Source: UBA2256 sp964531105
GTDB lineage: Bacteria; Spirochaetota; Spirochaetia; Treponematales; Rectinemataceae
Assembly: GCA_964531105.1 (NCBI GenBank)
Contig: CAZHFN010000004.1
Span: forward strand, 1-64,000
Reading direction: 5' to 3'
Length of the DNA stretch: 64,000 nucleotides
In this document: positions 1 to 8,897 of the stretch, one piece after another
Layout of the letters: each line of letters begins with the position of its first letter
How positions within the stretch are numbered: position 1 is the first letter of the stretch
The notes under the pieces: model-generated
The model's database searches: none
Seen by the model: only the letters and a program-made list of their open reading frames with translations
Told to the model about the DNA's origin: nothing
Position numbers and translations under genes: made by a program

Positions 1-1316
1 GCATCCATCCGCTCAGCCTCCGAAAGCAGTTCCCTATAGTAGGTCTTGGTGGCTTCCATGTCGCAATCCCAGAGTTTTTCCTGCAAATCCTTGATCAAGG
101 CCTCAAAAAAATCGGCCAGGAGCCCTGATAGCGGTCTGCCTTCGGGATCGAAGCAGGCGAGAAAAGCCTCTTCCATCCCCTCGCCAGACTTGGAACTTGT
201 GATGGAAATCTGCAGGGGGTCCTCGTTCACAAGGGTGACGATACCCTTGGCCTGCAAGCCCTCGATCATGAGCGCCACTACCCTCGAAAGGGGAAGCTCG
301 AAGAGGAGGGCCACCTCGGCGGGATGCAAATCCTTTGCAACCTTGCCCGAAACCTGGTAGCTCCCTGCGAAGAGCTTGGGCGGCAGCCAGGAGTCGCCTG
401 CCCAGGCGATTTTCTTGACTAGGGCGGCCCGAGCCCCATAACGACGCAGGTTCGCATAGTAGAGAGCCATGGCCAGGGCGATGAGAAGGGCTCCTATGGC
501 CAAGGCCAGGGGCGCGGTAAGCCAGAAATCGTCTTCTGAATCGTCGGAGCCCTGGGGGCTGCCGAATTGGCCGGGGCTCGGGCCGCTGCCCTGCGGCAAA
601 GCCACGGTGAGCGGCAGATAGCCGACGGGAAAGTAGAGGGCTATTCGCTGGGAATCGCCAGCCCTGGGGTTTTGCTGGAAAAACCGCAGCGTGAGATAAA
701 AGGCCCCATCAGTACCAGGGGAGCCGTAATAATCAATCTTGTTCTCATTGTTCACCCAGGTTTCAGTCTTGAGTGGCACGGCCTCTCTTTCGGCGGCCGA
801 GAGCTCCTGACTTCCCACCATAATGGGCAACACAAGACGCACAGTCCTGGACTTCAGGCCTTGGTCCCATTCCACGGGAGCCCAATCGAAATAAACAAGC
901 TCACCCAGTTCCGGGCTTGCAGTAGATCCGAGCAAGCCGGCAGCAGGAAAATCTCCGGCATAGTGGAGATAATAATAGGCCTTGCCGGAAAACCCCTCTC
1001 CGTTTGCTAAAACTACATCGTATTTGCCCGAACCCATATCCTTTATGGACAAGGGAAGGCGCTTGGTTCCATTGATTTCGGCAAAACAGCCCTCTAAATC
1101 CCACACAGGTTTGAAGGCCTCACCCTGAAAATAAAAACCGTGCATCTGGCCACCCGAGGCGCTCCACTCCAGGCTGTAATAGATGTCAACCTTGCCGTCG
1201 GTGCGCAGAACGACGGTGATGTCCGCTGAGTCCAGGGATGCGTCCAAGGCCCAGGCGCCCAGCAAGGAAAAGAGAAGCATTACTATTACTAAGCCAATCT
1301 TGGCATATCGATTCAT
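1..1316 (-). CDS. DUF2207-like predicted membrane protein, 3' part outside window
   Basis: The reading frame is open from the ATG at 1316 to the left edge (about 438 codons) and continues outside the window. The N-terminus is a signal peptide (MNRYAKIGLVIVMLLFSLLGAWA). An extracytoplasmic beta-rich stretch of about 240 residues follows, then a Gly/Ser/Pro linker, one strong membrane helix near residues 264-287, and a cytoplasmic region. This plan (N-terminal exported domain, helix, cytosolic tail) resembles the DUF2207 family, whose function is unknown; the match is by architecture only. Its ATG overlaps the TGA of the upstream gene (ATGA), so the two are probably co-translated. Confident that it is a gene, only moderately confident of the family. 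Confidence 0.6.
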   Translation of the reverse strand, partial: MNRYAKIGLVIVMLLFSLLGAWALDASLDSADITVVLRTDGKVDIYYSLEWSASGGQMHGFYFQGEAFKPVWDLEGCFAEINGTKRLPLSIKDMGSGKYDVVLANGEGFSGKAYYYLHYAGDFPAAGLLGSTASPELGELVYFDWAPVEWDQGLKSRTVRLVLPIMVGSQELSAAEREAVPLKTETWVNNENKIDYYGSPGTDGAFYLTLRFFQQNPRAGDSQRIALYFPVGYLPLTVALPQGSGPSPGQFGSPQGSDDSEDDFWLTAPLALAIGALLIALAMALYYANLRRYGARAALVKKIAWAGDSWLPPKLFAGSYQVSGKVAKDLHPAEVALLFELPLSRVVALMIEGLQAKGIVTLVNEDPLQISITSSKSGEGMEEAFLACFDPEGRPLSGLLADFFEALIKDLQEKLWDCDMEATKTYYRELLSEAERMD

Positions 1317-1933
1317 CGTAAATCCTCCTTGACCGCCATGAGCCCTGCGGCGGCAAGTCCTCCGTCGATCTGAATTCTGCGCTCCCGCAGGAGGGCTGCC
1401 TTTTCATTGAGGGCCAGTACTACCCTGGACTCCGCATCAACGAAAGGATCGGCATCCTGAAGGCCGAACCGACGCTCGGTGGCCGCTTCGTCTTTTTCCT
1501 TCAGGTAGATATTCAACAGGTCGAGGGCATCATTCAAGGCCTCGGAGGCCAAGGGATCATGCTTTTTTTCTCTTACGCAGGCTTCCAGATACTCCCCGGA
1601 GGTGAGGAGAACCAGGTGGAGCGCATCTGCCACTAGGCCTGGGTTGAGCCGCAGGCGGGCAAGCTTTTCGCGAACAGCCCTCGCTGCGGCAAGGCGTTCT
1701 GTAGTTGTCTTGTCAGTCAAGGCTTGGCGAGCGGCGGTGGCCGCCTTGGCACCCAGCCCGCTAAACAAGGCGCCAGCCCCCAGAACCAGGCCCAATCCCA
1801 CAGCGGCGGCCACCGCCGCAGGAAAGGCCAGCCCAAGAGCCAATGCCCCGGCTAGACATAAACCCGTAGCGAGAAGGTTAACCGCCCCCAGGGTGGATCT
1901 GAAATACCAGCGCAGATATTCAGGCAGATTCAT
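1313..1933 (-). CDS. Hypothetical membrane protein of the DUF2207-like unit
   Basis: A 206-residue protein that I do not recognise. Residues about 14-60 are very hydrophobic and Ala/Gly/Leu rich, giving one or two membrane helices. The rest is soluble, helical and charged, and probably coiled. The start at 1933 (MNLPEYLRWYF) is preferred over an upstream alternative because an AGGGG-like ribosome site precedes it and the hydrophobic segment follows at the normal distance. It overlaps the DUF2207-like gene by the ATGA motif, so the two probably act together at the membrane. No function is proposed. Confidence 0.6.
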   Translation of the reverse strand: MNLPEYLRWYFRSTLGAVNLLATGLCLAGALALGLAFPAAVAAAVGLGLVLGAGALFSGLGAKAATAARQALTDKTTTERLAAARAVREKLARLRLNPGLVADALHLVLLTSGEYLEACVREKKHDPLASEALNDALDLLNIYLKEKDEAATERRFGLQDADPFVDAESRVVLALNEKAALLRERRIQIDGGLAAAGLMAVKEDLR

Positions 1934-1946
1934 GGAATCCCCTGCC

Positions 1947-3457
1947 CTAGTTAGAGGCTTTCTTGCCCACAATCGCGTTGTAGGTAGCCTCGTCTATGGG
2001 ATATCGCTCTATGAGAATCATGGCAGCGATAAAAATGACGGCGGGTATGGGACCGATAATCAGGCGTATGGCTCCCAGCGCGCTTTGGCTCTGCTCTGCC
2101 AAGTTTGCCGCATAGCCTGCCGCGCCCAGGATAAGCCCGGTGAGGGCAATGGCCAGGGAAGTGCCCACCTTGGAGGTGAAGGTCCACATGCCGTAGAAAG
2201 CACCTTCCTTGCGGTTGCCGGTACGCACCGCATCCACCTCTATCGCATCAGGCACCATAGCCCAGGGAGCCACATAGCCGAAGCCCACCCCGATGCCGGC
2301 GTAGACCATCATCACTAAAAAGAAGCCCGAGCCCAGCCTGTGCCCCAGGAAATAGATGATGAGGCAGGCTGAGGCCAGGACGGCAAAGCAGATCTGGTAG
2401 CAGCGCTTCTTGCCTATGTGCTTGGACACCAGTACTGAGATGGGAATGCAGACCATGGCGGTAACGAGAAGTAGAATCATCGCCAGGGTGGTGAGAGCCT
2501 CATTTCTGTAGATGTACTTGAAGTAGTACACCAGTATGCCCTGGACAAAGTTGAGGGCGGTCAGGTTGAGGGCATAGGTAGCCAATACAATTACATAGGG
2601 CTTGTTGCGGAAGACCGCCAAAAAAGTGGGAAAGAACTTCTCAGTCGGCCTGGCTTCGTGGCTGTGGTCGGGTTCCTTGACCGCAAAAAAGGTAACCAGG
2701 GTGCTTACTGCCATAAGAAAGCCCAACACCGCGCCCATGAAGGAAAAACCCGCCGATCTGTTGTCGCCGAAGACTCCTACCAGAGGCAATACCGCCCCGG
2801 CGCCCAGGATAGTGCCTATCACCGCAAAGCCGAACCGATAGCCGTTCAAAGAGGAGCGCTCGTGATAATCGTTGGTGAGTTCGGGAGTCAGGGAAGAATA
2901 TGGAATATTGACTACTGTATACGCCGTGTTGAGCAGGCAGAGAGCCACNNNNNNNNNNNNNNNNNNNNNNNNNNNNNNNNNNNNNNNNNNNNNNNNNNNN
3001 NNNNNNNNNNNNNNNNNNNNNNNNNNNNNNNNNNNNNNNNNNNNNNNNAAGAATATGGAATATTGACTACTGTATACGCCGTGTTGAGCAGGCAGAGAGC
3101 CACGGCTGCCCAGATACCCAGCCATAGCTGGTCCTTTATGCCGGGGTTAGTGAAGAAAAACCACATGGTGAGCGCCAGGGGAACAGCGCCGAAAAGCAGG
3201 TAAGGCCTTCGGCGCCCCCAGCGGCTCCTGGTCCTGTCCGAAATAAAGCCCATCATGGGATCTGTTACCGCATCCCAGAGCTTGCCCACCATAACCGCGG
3301 CCCCCGCCGCGGCAGCGCCCAGGCCTACGGTATCGGTGAGAAAATTGAGGGTCCAGAAACCCATGGCCGTAAAAAAAAGGTTGCCGCCCAGGTCAGCCGC
3401 GCCAAAGCCAAGTTTGGTGGCTTTGCTCAGGGTACCGCTCTTCACTTTTTCCTGCAT
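1947..3457 (-). CDS. GPH-family (MelB-type) sugar:cation symporter, split by an N gap
   Basis: After removing the 100-N gap and one copy of the 55-base duplication, the frame gives a continuous 451-residue polytopic membrane protein. N-terminal hallmarks are GFGAADLGGNLFF, the helix 2-3 segment DAVTDPMMGFISDRT, and RWGRRRPYLLFG, which are typical of glycoside-pentoside-hexuronide:cation symporters. The family imports sugars or glycosides with Na+ or H+ through about 12 helices. The substrate cannot be read from sequence. The ATG at 3457 has a GGAG site about 9 bases upstream. It reads as two broken frames only because of the gap, not because of a mutation. Confidence 0.85.
2949..3048. other. 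Scaffold gap (100 N) with 55-bp duplicated flanks
   Basis: The 55 bases before the gap (2894-2948) are identical to the 55 bases after it (3049-3103). Deleting the gap and one copy restores the transporter frame, so nothing is missing. Confidence 0.95.
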
Positions 3458-3526
3458 GAGGTTCGCTCCAGAAGTAACGAATACCCCACTATACTTGAGT
3501 CAAGCAGGAGGCGGCAACATGTCCGT

Positions 3527-3904
3527 CTATGCTTCGTGCAATTCCAGCATGATCATGTTCATCAAGCCTCCCGGCGATTCAAAGCTGAAGTACTCGCCTT
3601 CCTCTCTCCCGATCAGTGCCATCCCCAGGGGGCTCAGCAAGGAAATGGAACCCCTGGCTCCATCGGCCTCGTTGGGATAGACGAGCCTGTATGTGTACAT
3701 TTCGCCACTATTGAGGTTTTTCACGGTTACCTTGGAATTAGGCCAAACGCGCCTGGCCATCGAACCCCGCGCTTCCTGGGCCTGGAGGAAAGAAAGCCTG
3801 CTAGCCAGGGCTGCGGCCTTATCGTGCTTACGGTTTGTGCGAAGCAATTTTACGAGGGCATTGAGCCTCTTGAGTCCATCGGTGAGTACTACAACTCCGT
3901 TCAT
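3527..3904 (-). CDS. GreA/GreB C-terminal-domain protein (Rnk-like)
   Basis: A 125-residue protein ending in the GreA/GreB C-terminal fold: YRLVYPNEAD, then SLLSPLGMALIGREEGEYFSFESPGG. The N-terminal half is helical but too short and basic to be the long coiled coil of a true GreA cleavage factor. It therefore resembles Rnk-type proteins, which bind RNA polymerase near the secondary channel without the full anti-pausing finger. The start is firm: AAGGAGGGCAAGG precedes the ATG. It stands alone between the symporter and the LuxR gene. The fold is well supported; the role in transcription is inferred from the family. Confidence 0.75.
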   Translation of the reverse strand: MNGVVVLTDGLKRLNALVKLLRTNRKHDKAAALASRLSFLQAQEARGSMARRVWPNSKVTVKNLNSGEMYTYRLVYPNEADGARGSISLLSPLGMALIGREEGEYFSFESPGGLMNMIMLELHEA

Positions 3905-4009
3905 CCTTGCCCTCCTTTGACATGTATGGCGTGATGTGTACTCAGATAATAAGGATTTAAAAAAGTAGAAGACAGTCTCAGATAACTTGTATATTTCCTG
4001 TATATCTAT

Positions 4010-4900
4010 CTACAAGTTCTTTCCTTCAACCTGGGCTGAGAGATGACTCGAAAGATTGACAGACCTGTCCACTAATTTAAGCTTGCGGCGAATATTATGG
4101 CGATGTCGTTCCACGGTGGCTTCCGAAATGCCCAGAAGCTCGGCTATTTCCTTGCTCGTTCTCCCATTCCTTACCTGTACCGCCACTTCCCTTTCCCGGG
4201 GGCTCAATGAAGGATCCGACTCAGGTCCCGTGCCGATTAATGTCATCTGCTGACGTATTTCCCCCACGAGAAGCGAAAGGTAGGACTCTCGTCTGGATTG
4301 GCTTAAAGAAACATCCTTCGCCCTCTCGGCGAGGGGCAGAATATCCACTGCCAGGCGCTCCCTGTAGACATTGGCGATCTGGGAGCGCTCATGCTCTATC
4401 GTCGATAGAACTTCTCTCAATGCGGTATTCTTGGCCTCCAATCTCTCACCGGCGGATTTGAGCCTCTCTATCAGGTTGGCGGTCCGAAGCATAGAGGCCA
4501 GGACTACCAGCACCGATTCCAGAAGGGATTTTTCCTGAGGAATGAATCGCAGATCAGGGCTTCCATAGCTGAGTTCAATCCTTCCAACCCAGCCATCTGC
4601 CTTATCCTTGTCCAGTTCGGCCGCAAGCAGGGCTTGGGAAGCAGGCAGGGATTCTCTAGTGTATGAAAGAGCATCCCAACCTTCAAAACCATAAGCTACC
4701 GATACCCTACCCCCCATGGACTCATTGGCAAAATCTATCCTGCAGCGGGAACTCTCGGAATGACTCATTGCTTCGCACAGTGCCCTGGCTACGCCATGGG
4801 CCGCGGCTTCCGGTACCGGCGCCGAGGCTGCCAGCAAGCAAATGGAATAGATGCAGGTTAATTCCTTTTCCCGTTCCCGCAAATAGACTTCGGTGTTCAT
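4010..4900 (-). CDS. LuxR-family transcriptional regulator
   Basis: A 296-residue regulator. The C-terminus (about residues 230-285) is a LuxR/GerE helix-turn-helix: LSPREREVAVQVRNGRTSKEIAELLGISEATVERHRHNIRRKL (shown in part by its key words SPRE, KEIA, ATVERH). The N-terminal 200 residues look like a sensory GAF-like fold followed by a helical linker; no receiver-domain phospho-Asp pattern is apparent. The gene faces away from a short-chain dehydrogenase. A candidate -10 lies only 7 bases before the ATG and no Shine-Dalgarno sequence is visible, so the mRNA may be leaderless. Ligand and targets are unknown; the divergent neighbour and its own promoter are the obvious candidates. Confidence 0.8.
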   Translation of the reverse strand: MNTEVYLREREKELTCIYSICLLAASAPVPEAAAHGVARALCEAMSHSESSRCRIDFANESMGGRVSVAYGFEGWDALSYTRESLPASQALLAAELDKDKADGWVGRIELSYGSPDLRFIPQEKSLLESVLVVLASMLRTANLIERLKSAGERLEAKNTALREVLSTIEHERSQIANVYRERLAVDILPLAERAKDVSLSQSRRESYLSLLVGEIRQQMTLIGTGPESDPSLSPREREVAVQVRNGRTSKEIAELLGISEATVERHRHNIRRKLKLVDRSVNLSSHLSAQVEGKNL

Positions 4901-4907
4901 AAAGCCT

Positions 4908-4937
4908 AGTATAGACTGTACTCCGAGCTTGAGTACA
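4908..4937. promoter_or_regulatory. Divergent promoter region with a 7-bp-arm inverted repeat
   Basis: TGTACTC (4917-4923) and GAGTACA (4931-4937) form a perfect inverted repeat with a 7-base spacer. On the minus strand a TATACT -10-like hexamer (4913-4908) sits just before the luxR-type ATG. The palindrome would cover the -35 region, which suits an operator for autoregulation. Position and symmetry are seen; the binding role is inferred. Confidence 0.35.
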
Positions 4938-4989
4938 TCAATTGACCGATGCAGTAAAGATGCTATACAGGGAGGCCTGGGATTCAGAC

Positions 4990-5826
4990 ATGAAAACCCT
5001 TCTGCTCACCGGAGCCACCGGAGGTTTGGGGATTCCCTGTGTGCAGCTTCTCGCCCGTACCGAAAAATGGAAGGTCTTTGCCGCAGGCACCAATAAGGAC
5101 AAGTTGGCATACTTGGGAAGTCTACCCAATGTCCTGCCCCTATTCATGGACCTTAAATCGGTTCAGAGCATCCAGGAAGCCAGAAGAGTGGTCGGTCTCC
5201 ATACGGAAGGCCTGGATGCCCTTGTCAATCTGGCCGGACTCTCAGGCTTTGCTTCACTTGTGGAGGGAGAAAGCCTGGATGAAATCTCGAGACTCCTGGA
5301 AATCAATGTCCTGGGTACTGCGAGAGTCAACCATGCTTTCTTCGACCTCATCAGGGCGGGGAGAGGCCGGATCGTCAACTGCTCATCCGAAGCGGGCTGG
5401 ATGAAAGCCCAGCCCTTTGCCGGGCCTTACTACCTTTCCAAGCGGGCCCTGGAAGCCTATAACGACAGCCTGCGCAGAGAGCTCATGTTCTTGGGCATCC
5501 GGGTCATTTTACTCAGGCCAGGCTCCTTCGACACCAGACTAACGCACTCTATTTTCGAAAGTTTCGATAAGGTTTCCGCTGCCACAAAGCTCTACGGCGA
5601 GGTCTTACGACGCATGCGGCCCCTCATGGCCTGGGAGCTGGACAGGAAAAATGATCCTAAGCGTTTCGCCAGGCTCCTCGCGAAAGTACTGGGAACGCCC
5701 AGGCCTAAACCATATTACAGGCTAGGCACAGGATGGATGCTCCTGGCCTTGGAAATTGTCCCCGAATCTTGGATGGACAAGCTTTACCTGACTTTGTTCA
5801 AGTATTGGAGAAAAAAAGCTAAATAG
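4990..5826 (+). CDS. Short-chain dehydrogenase/reductase
   Basis: A 278-residue classical SDR. It has the N-terminal nucleotide-binding motif TGATGGLG, an NxAG-like element (NLAGLSG), the catalytic Ser in VNCSSEAGW and the catalytic Tyr/Lys in YYLSKRALEAY. A C-terminal extension of about 60 residues includes a hydrophobic stretch (TGWMLLALEIVP), as in SDRs acting on membrane or lipid substrates. I chose the ATG at 4990, where the fold begins, rather than upstream in-frame TTG/ATG codons. It reads away from the LuxR regulator, which may control it. The substrate is unknown. Confidence 0.85.
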   Translation: MKTLLLTGATGGLGIPCVQLLARTEKWKVFAAGTNKDKLAYLGSLPNVLPLFMDLKSVQSIQEARRVVGLHTEGLDALVNLAGLSGFASLVEGESLDEISRLLEINVLGTARVNHAFFDLIRAGRGRIVNCSSEAGWMKAQPFAGPYYLSKRALEAYNDSLRRELMFLGIRVILLRPGSFDTRLTHSIFESFDKVSAATKLYGEVLRRMRPLMAWELDRKNDPKRFARLLAKVLGTPRPKPYYRLGTGWMLLALEIVPESWMDKLYLTLFKYWRKKAK

Positions 5827-5839
5827 TACATATATAAAT

Positions 5840-5868
5840 TTGTAGGAATCCCTTTCCTGCACTACAAT
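5840..5868 (+). promoter_or_regulatory. Candidate sigma70-type promoter of the small lipoprotein gene
   Basis: TTGTAG (5840-5845), a 17-base spacer and TACAAT (5863-5868) lie 18 bases before the ATG, with the ribosome site AAGGAGG between. Inferred by consensus only. Confidence 0.45.
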
Positions 5869-5885
5869 GCACGAAGGAGGATGCC

Positions 5886-6281
5886 ATGAAACGTTATCTT
5901 TGCATCGCCTTCATAGCACTACTTGTCGTATCCTTAAGCGGCTGCGCGTCCATGCTCAAGACCATGGGAGGGGTTTCCAAGGCCGAGTTCGTTGCCCTCG
6001 AAGCATCCATGGATGAACGCCTCATCAAGATAAGCAGCGCCTGGGAAGGCACGGAAACCGCGGTAAAAGAAGTGGATGCGATGAAGGTCACCGTCGCAAC
6101 CATGCAGACCGACATAGAGGCGATCAAGGCCACCGCCAAGGAACTGGAGGATGCGCGATCGACAATTCAAACCCTGGTGGCGAAGGTGGACACCCTCTCC
6201 AACGATACGCTCATGAAATTAGCCACGCTTATTGAAGAAGCGCTAGCTGCCGAAAAGACTAGCTCGCCCCCTGCTCAGTAA
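5886..6281 (+). CDS. Small coiled-coil lipoprotein
   Basis: A 131-residue exported lipoprotein. The signal peptide ends in the lipobox LSGC, so Cys-20 or so would be lipidated. The mature chain is almost entirely helical, with regularly spaced hydrophobic residues (VKEVDAMKVTVATMQTDIEA and on), and should form a coiled coil. It ends in a short Ser/Pro tail. No enzymatic motif is present, so a structural or partner-binding role in the envelope is likely. A strong AAGGAGG site fixes the start and a candidate promoter precedes it, making it a single-gene transcript. It runs convergently against the AEC transporter gene, with only 9 bases between them and no clear terminator. Confidence 0.75.
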   Translation: MKRYLCIAFIALLVVSLSGCASMLKTMGGVSKAEFVALEASMDERLIKISSAWEGTETAVKEVDAMKVTVATMQTDIEAIKATAKELEDARSTIQTLVAKVDTLSNDTLMKLATLIEEALAAEKTSSPPAQ

Positions 6282-6290
6282 GGGGTTACC

Positions 6291-7202
6291 CTAGGCCAAG
6301 GCCAGGGCGAACAGGGGAATTGTAAGGGCCGAGAGCACCGTTGTCACAAATACCAGCCGTGAGGCAAGCCCCACATCGGCGTCATAACGCTCGGCAAACA
6401 TGACACTCTGGGCGGCTACGGGCATGGCTGTGAGAAACACAGCCACCCTGGCCGGCAGATTGTTTATACCTAAAATTGTCAGTATAGCTAGGCCGGCCAG
6501 GGGAATTACAAGAATACGTACACCCGTCCCAAGCCAGAGCTCCCAGCCCTTGATAAGCCCTTTTAGTGGAACCTCAGCCAGACTCGCTCCCACCACAACC
6601 ATGGACAAGGGTGTGGTGAGGTCGGACATAAAGGCTATGGAATCACCTAAAAAGCTGGGTAGATCGAAGGGCGCGAGCCAGAGCAAGGCTCCTATGATGA
6701 CAGAAATTATACCAGGATTTAAAAACGCTTTTTTAAGCTGGCCCCAAGCTTTGCCTCCCGAATAGAGCGCCACTCCATAGGTCCAGATGAAGGTCTGGAA
6801 TACAACTACGTAAATGGACGCATACATGACCCCTACCTTGCCGTACACGCTGGCCACAACTGGAAATCCCATGAAGCCGCAGTTGGAAAATACAGTTCCA
6901 TAGGAAAGCACCTTGCGTTCCGGATCTGCAAGCTTTCGGTAGACCATGCTGGAAAAAACGATAGCTATGCTGTGGAGCACGATTGCCCAGAATCCGGTTT
7001 TCAGCAGATCGGGCAAGGAGGATTTGGGAATACTCCTGTCAAAGCTTGCGATTACGGTAAAAGGTATTGCCACGTTGAGTATGAAGCCCGAAAGACCCTT
7101 TACCAGAGCCTTGTCCATGACCTTGGCCTTGCGGGCAATATAGCCAACAAGAATGAGGACAAAAATGGCCATTACTCGGGAGATGACGGGGAGCGAACTC
7201 AT
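6291..7202 (-). CDS. AEC (auxin efflux carrier)-family transporter
   Basis: A 303-residue polytopic membrane protein with the two-times-five helix plan of the AEC/BART family: residues about 1-140 and 165-303 form the repeats, with the typical NCGFMGFPVV near residue 110. Family members move organic anions such as malate or malonate, or auxin-like weak acids. The ATG overlaps the stop of the upstream FAH-family gene (ATGA), so it is the last gene of the psuK-psuG-FAH-AEC operon. It may export or import the acid handled by that enzyme. The substrate is not deducible. Confidence 0.8.
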   Translation of the reverse strand: MSSLPVISRVMAIFVLILVGYIARKAKVMDKALVKGLSGFILNVAIPFTVIASFDRSIPKSSLPDLLKTGFWAIVLHSIAIVFSSMVYRKLADPERKVLSYGTVFSNCGFMGFPVVASVYGKVGVMYASIYVVVFQTFIWTYGVALYSGGKAWGQLKKAFLNPGIISVIIGALLWLAPFDLPSFLGDSIAFMSDLTTPLSMVVVGASLAEVPLKGLIKGWELWLGTGVRILVIPLAGLAILTILGINNLPARVAVFLTAMPVAAQSVMFAERYDADVGLASRLVFVTTVLSALTIPLFALALA

Positions 7203-7951
7203 CGTACTTTGTTTTCCAGTCGTCCGACTCCCTCTATTTCAACGACAATCGTATCTCCAGAATTCATGGGTCCGACTCCCGAAGGTGTGCCGGTCATGAT
7301 TATATCCCCGGGTTCCAAGGTCATTATCGAGGAGAGGAAGGCCACGAGCTCGGGCACGGCGAAAATGAGATTGGAGGTGTTGGACGACTGCTTTTTTTCA
7401 CCGTTCAGGTACGCGGCTACAGCCAGCTGGGTGGGGTCCAGATCGGTTTCGATCCAGGGTCCTATGGGCATGAAGGTATCGAAGGATTTAGCGATGGTCC
7501 ACTGTCCATCCTTGGGCTGCAGATCCCGTGCAGTGACATCGTTGCCGCAGGTATACCCCAGTACGTAATCCAGCGCCTTGGAGGGATCCACATGCCGCGC
7601 TTTCTTTCCTATAACCACCACGAGTTCGGCCTCGTAATCCACCCGCCTGGATATGGCTGGACGTTCAATCTCGGCTTGGGGATCCAGAAGGGCAGTCGAG
7701 GGCTTGATGAAGACTACGGGGCTGGTGGGTATGGGCAGATCGAATTCCTTGGCATGGTCCCTATAGTTGAGCCCTATGCAGAGCGCTTTACCGGGTACCA
7801 CGGGAGCCAGGAGCTTCACTTCGGAGAGCCTGAGCCTTTTATTCCCCGGCTTGAGGGATTCAAAGGGCGAAGTCTCGAGAATTCGCACTTCCCCTCCATC
7901 CACGATGCCGTAAAACTCCTCCCGCTCATGAAGAAAACGTACGATTCTCAT
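7199..7951 (-). CDS. Fumarylacetoacetate hydrolase (FAH)-family protein
   Basis: A 250-residue FAH-fold enzyme. The core contains LCIGLNYRDHAKEF, PVVFIKPSTAL, the metal-binding set DYEAELVVVIGK (with Glu ligands) and YVLGYTCGNDVTARDLQ, and the C-terminal IIMTGTPSGVGPM. The family comprises Mg2+/Mn2+-dependent C-C hydrolases, decarboxylases and tautomerases of 2-oxo or acylpyruvate compounds, including oxaloacetate decarboxylases. It starts 25 bases after psuG and overlaps the AEC transporter. Pseudouridine catabolism does not need such a step, so its presence is unexplained. The exact reaction is unknown. Confidence 0.85.
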   Translation of the reverse strand: MRIVRFLHEREEFYGIVDGGEVRILETSPFESLKPGNKRLRLSEVKLLAPVVPGKALCIGLNYRDHAKEFDLPIPTSPVVFIKPSTALLDPQAEIERPAISRRVDYEAELVVVIGKKARHVDPSKALDYVLGYTCGNDVTARDLQPKDGQWTIAKSFDTFMPIGPWIETDLDPTQLAVAAYLNGEKKQSSNTSNLIFAVPELVAFLSSIMTLEPGDIIMTGTPSGVGPMNSGDTIVVEIEGVGRLENKVR

Positions 7952-7976
7952 GCATTCCTCCCCTTATATGATGTGC

Positions 7977-8897
7977 TCATTGTCTTGCCGCATAGGCCGA
8001 GGCGATGGCCGCCGCGAGCCGGGCGTTATTCTTCACCAAGGCAATATTGGACTCCAGGCTGTCGCCACCGCTTATCTCAACTATCTTTTCCAGGAGGAAG
8101 GGGGTGAGCCTCTTCCCTGAAATGCCCTGGGCTTTCGCCTCAGCTACCGCCTGGACTATCAGGGGTTCAATAGTAGCAGATTCCATTTCGAATTCAACCG
8201 GTATGGGGTTGGTAATCACCACCCCTCCCTCCAAACCTGCCTCCCATTTAGCCTTCAGAATGGATGCCGCCTCTTCCGGGCTGTTAACCATATCTTCCAG
8301 CTCGATGCCCGAGTGGCTGGTATAGAAAGCCGGTAATTCCCTTGTGCCATAGCCCAGAACAGGAACTCCCCTGGTTTCGAGGTATTCCAAGGTTTTGGGA
8401 AGATCGAGAATAGACTTGGCGCCAGCACAGACCACGCAAACACTGGTCTTGGACAGTTCTTCCAAGTCGGCCGAGACATCCCAGCTGGTTTCTGCTCCTC
8501 TGTGTACACCGCCCATTCCGCCTGTGGCAAAAAGCCGTATGCCCGCCAAGGATGCAACGATCATCGTGCCCGCGACGGTGGTGGCTCCCATGCCGCCTTC
8601 GGCCAAGAGCCTGGGAAAATCCCTCCGGGACACCTTGGTTACCGCCGGACCCGCCTTCGCCAGCGCCTCCAAGTCGGCTCTGGAAAGGCCTGCGCTCATC
8701 CTGCCCCCGATCACCGCCACCGTCGCGGGCACGGCACCGGCAGCCCTCACCACGTCCTCCACAGACAGCGCCGTCTCTAGATTTCTAGGCCAGGGCATGC
8801 CATGGCTGATAATTGTCGACTCCAGGGCTACCACGGGCTTGCCCTGAGCAAGGGCTGCCCCAACCTCCTCGGCGATCCACAGGTTTTTATTCATCAT
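7977..8897 (-). CDS. psuG: Pseudouridine-5'-phosphate glycosidase
   Basis: A 306-residue protein matching the PsuG family in length and motifs: ALESTIISHGMPWPRN near the N-terminus (includes the catalytic Glu), AVIGGRMSAGL, KVSRRDF, the GGMGGVHRGAE loop, CAGAKSILDLPKTLEYLET (with the Schiff-base Lys region) and VVITNPIP. PsuG splits pseudouridine 5'-phosphate into uracil and ribose 5-phosphate, breaking the C-C glycosidic bond. It overlaps the kinase gene upstream through ATGATG, so the two steps are translationally coupled. Confidence is high from several independent motifs and the kinase partner. Confidence 0.93.
   Translation of the reverse strand: MMNKNLWIAEEVGAALAQGKPVVALESTIISHGMPWPRNLETALSVEDVVRAAGAVPATVAVIGGRMSAGLSRADLEALAKAGPAVTKVSRRDFPRLLAEGGMGATTVAGTMIVASLAGIRLFATGGMGGVHRGAETSWDVSADLEELSKTSVCVVCAGAKSILDLPKTLEYLETRGVPVLGYGTRELPAFYTSHSGIELEDMVNSPEEAASILKAKWEAGLEGGVVITNPIPVEFEMESATIEPLIVQAVAEAKAQGISGKRLTPFLLEKIVEISGGDSLESNIALVKNNARLAAAIASAYAARQ

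Noticed and set aside
2894..3103. Tandem duplications flanking the N runs as biological repeats
   Set aside because: Exactly 55 bases at five sites, always beside exactly 100 N, is an assembly signature.
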